Assembly (NCBI GenBank): GCA_904419875.1
Contig: CAJFTG010000001.1
Coordinates: forward strand, 1-64,000
DNA length: 64,000 nt
Origin: Candidatus Avimonas caecicola
GTDB lineage: Bacteria > Bacillota > Clostridia > Oscillospirales > Acutalibacteraceae
Direction: 5' to 3'
Position numbers and translations under genes: made by a program. This document shows positions 62,335 to 64,000 of this stretch, in pieces. How positions within the stretch are numbered: the stretch's first letter is position 1; each line of letters starts with the position of its first letter. The notes below the pieces were generated by a model, which did no database searches, was not told the origin of the DNA, and worked only from the letters and a program-made list of their open reading frames with translations.

Positions 62335-63258
62335 TCAGGTCAGTTTGCGCAGGGCCTTCTGGATGAGGACCCATGACAAAAGCATAATGGCAAACAGAAC
62401 GACGGCAATCGCCGATGCATAGCCCATTTCAAACCGGATGGTGCCGTAATCGAGCATATGCAGCAAAATGGTGTGGGTGGAATAGTTGGAGCTTGGGAAG
62501 CCGGTGATCGACGCGCTCTGGTAGCCGACCGCGAAGGCGCTGGAAATGGACATTACGGCGCCGAACAAAAGCTGCGGCACCATCTGCGGGAGGGTGACAT
62601 ACCAAAGCTCCTGAAAGCGGTTGCGCACGCCGTCGATGGCGGCCGCCTCGAAATAGCTGCGGTCGAGCGACTGCAGCCCCGCCACAAAGGACAGGAACCC
62701 GGCGCCAAGGCTCAGCCAGATAATGACGATCAGCACGACGTAGAAGCTGTAGGAGGAATCGGTCAGCCACTGGATCGGGTCGTTGATGATGCCGATGCCG
62801 ATCAGCGCCGAATTGACAAGCCCCTTGGAATCGGTGCTGAAAATATACGTCCAGATGTAATACACATTGCCGGCCAGGGTCGGCACATACATGACCAGGG
62901 TCAGCAGCCAGCGGATGCCGCGGTTGAGCTCATTGATCAGCCACGCCACCACAAAGCTCAGCACATAACCCACCGGGCCGGTAATCACGGCGAACACCAG
63001 GGTGTTTTTAAGCGCCGTGACGAACACGTCGTCCTCCAGGAACATGCGGATGTAATTGTCCACTCCGACAAACTGCGGCACCTGCAGCATGTTGAAGGAC
63101 GTGAAGCTCAGCGCCACGGAGGCGACGACTGGGATGACGACGAATACCAGAAACAGCAGCAGGAAGGGCGCCATCAGCACATAGCTGGCGCGGGCGTCCC
63201 ACATCTGCCGGAGGATCGGTACCCTGGCGCCGTCTTTTTCCTTGCGTTTGAAAGCCAT
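62335..63258 (-). CDS. CUT1 sugar ABC permease, MalF type (second transporter)
   Basis: A 307-residue permease with six predicted helices and the EAA loop FEAAAIDGVRNRFQELWYVTLPQ near 200. ATG 63258 (MAFKRKEK) is 9 bp after GGGAGG; the first ATG at 63267 is too close to that site. It lies 20 bp from the next permease and 18 bp from the binding-protein gene. Confidence 0.92.
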   Translation of the reverse strand: MAFKRKEKDGARVPILRQMWDARASYVLMAPFLLLFLVFVVIPVVASVALSFTSFNMLQVPQFVGVDNYIRMFLEDDVFVTALKNTLVFAVITGPVGYVLSFVVAWLINELNRGIRWLLTLVMYVPTLAGNVYYIWTYIFSTDSKGLVNSALIGIGIINDPIQWLTDSSYSFYVVLIVIIWLSLGAGFLSFVAGLQSLDRSYFEAAAIDGVRNRFQELWYVTLPQMVPQLLFGAVMSISSAFAVGYQSASITGFPSSNYSTHTILLHMLDYGTIRFEMGYASAIAVVLFAIMLLSWVLIQKALRKLT

Positions 63259-63276
63259 GTTTACCATCCTCCCTTC

Positions 63277-64000
63277 TCAGTCGTCCAGATGGAATTCCTG
63301 CCGCTTGCGGGTGATTTCCGCGTTCATATCCTTGTTGTAGGTGTTGAGCGCACGAACCGGGTTGTAATCCTCGTCCACCACGGCGCGGAAGGCGTTGGTC
63401 AGGCAGCGGGAGATAAAGTAGTTTCCGGGGATCTGCATGATATCCGTGACTTCCTCCCACTGGGAGAGGAGCGCTTCCTTCTCCGAATCGTTCCAGCCGA
63501 GGTTGTTGAACGCCTCGATATTGGCGGCGTCGTAGCGGGCCAGCACGCCGAGAGAAGCCTCCAGCTCGGTGCCGTAGTTCGTCTGAGCCTCTCCGCCGGC
63601 CCACCATTTCAGGAATTCCCAGGCGGCCTCTTTATCCTCACAGTCGCTGAGCATCACCGCGCCGGTGCCGGAAGCCGTCTCGGCGCGCGAAACGGATCCG
63701 TCCTCCTGAACGGTGCCCGGAACCGGCACCATCGCCCACAGGCCCCGGATTTCCGGAGCGGCCGCCGTGAGCTGATTGTACGTCGTGTACGTCATAATCC
63801 CCATCGGCATTTCGCCGGTGCGGAACCGGTTGTAAAAGTCGAAGGTGCGGTCCAGCCCGTATTCGGTATACAGCTGGGTCCAGGTTTCAAACGCGGTGTA
63901 CGCCGCCTGCGTGTCGAACGCCGTCCGGGTCAGGTCGTCGGTGTAATAAGTGCCGCCGTTTTGAAGCAGGATTTTGTCGAAAAAGGAAATACCGGAGGAA
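63277..64000 (-). CDS. Sugar ABC transporter substrate-binding protein, 5' end outside window
   Basis: The gene runs off the right edge; 241 codons are visible, more than the track entry, because the frame stays open to 63999 (SSGISFFDKILLQNGGTYYTDDLT near the edge). EMPMGIMTYTTYNQL, SGTGAVMLSDCEDKEAAWEFLKWW and the C-terminal helix are typical of family-1 sugar-binding proteins. It is the most upstream visible gene of the minus-strand glycan operon, whose promoter must lie beyond 64 kb. Confidence 0.88.
   Translation of the reverse strand, partial: SSGISFFDKILLQNGGTYYTDDLTRTAFDTQAAYTAFETWTQLYTEYGLDRTFDFYNRFRTGEMPMGIMTYTTYNQLTAAAPEIRGLWAMVPVPGTVQEDGSVSRAETASGTGAVMLSDCEDKEAAWEFLKWWAGGEAQTNYGTELEASLGVLARYDAANIEAFNNLGWNDSEKEALLSQWEEVTDIMQIPGNYFISRCLTNAFRAVVDEDYNPVRALNTYNKDMNAEITRKRQEFHLDD

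Noticed and set aside
59279-62422. 1047-residue plus-strand ORF
   Set aside because: Antisense shadow of the GH5 and permease genes; composition is Gly/Arg/Gln-rich and it spans several real genes with operon spacing.

Overview
The window reads as chromosomal DNA of a GC-rich, spore-forming, anaerobic gut-type Firmicute (class Clostridia, Oscillospiraceae-like). The reasons are a SpoIID-type C-terminus at the left edge, an rny-ymdB pair, an asp23-fakA-recG neighbourhood, a CIRCE-controlled hsp20, strong AGGAGG ribosome binding sites, frequent GTG/TTG starts, and CUT1 sugar transporters without a local ATPase. The taxon is inferred from gene content only. No tRNA, rRNA, CRISPR array or insertion sequence was seen.

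Layout. (1) 0-16.5 kb holds mostly core genes: SpoIID end, folE plus a small-molecule kinase, rny, ymdB, an orphan family-5 binding lipoprotein, asp23, a DAK2/FakA-type kinase, a polysaccharide deacetylase, recG, a calcium-type P-ATPase and hsp20. A structured, gene-free segment that may be a noncoding RNA follows at 16.6-16.8 kb. (2) 17.0-32.8 kb is a long minus-strand exopolysaccharide (EPS) operon. Read from its promoter side it encodes a glycosyltransferase, Wzy-type polymerase, Wzx flippase, pyruvyl transferase, HddA kinase, an HddC-GmhB fusion, GmhA, the priming sugar transferase, an Ig-like membrane protein, two tandem Wzz/BY-kinases and a CpsB phosphatase. Its last gene is a tyrosine-recombinase homologue that has lost nearly all catalytic residues. 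The four heptose genes together predict synthesis of GDP-D-glycero-D-manno-heptose.

(3) 32.8-34.3 kb is the most interesting part. A roughly 0.3 kb segment is bounded by perfect 20-bp inverted repeats, each a dyad (GACAAAA-6-TTTTGTC type) of the kind tyrosine recombinases use. It carries one good promoter and a long bidirectional hairpin, and it lies between the EPS operon and a tyrosine recombinase gene with an intact catalytic set, whose stop codon is 6 bp from one repeat. In the sequenced orientation the promoter faces away from the EPS operon and into the recombinase gene (antisense). I read this as a phase-variable, invertible-promoter switch for EPS caught in the OFF state, with possible antisense feedback on its own recombinase.

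(4) 34.5-42.1 kb (plus strand) is an AraC-regulated L-rhamnose operon (rhaB, rhaA, rhaD) followed by a GH106-type alpha-L-rhamnosidase. (5) 42.3-64 kb (minus strand) is a long, tightly packed glycan-utilisation operon. It has two sets of sugar ABC transporter genes, a GH5 enzyme, a YIP1/NHL/TPR membrane protein, a DUF5696 protein, an 1849-residue repetitive surface protein with a central DUF4886 (SGNH-like) domain, a CE2-type esterase, a GH29 fucosidase and a GH140/apiosidase-like enzyme. Rhamnose, fucose, possible apiose and acetyl-ester removal together suggest use of a pectic, rhamnogalacturonan-II-like glycan, though the true substrate is not proven by sequence.
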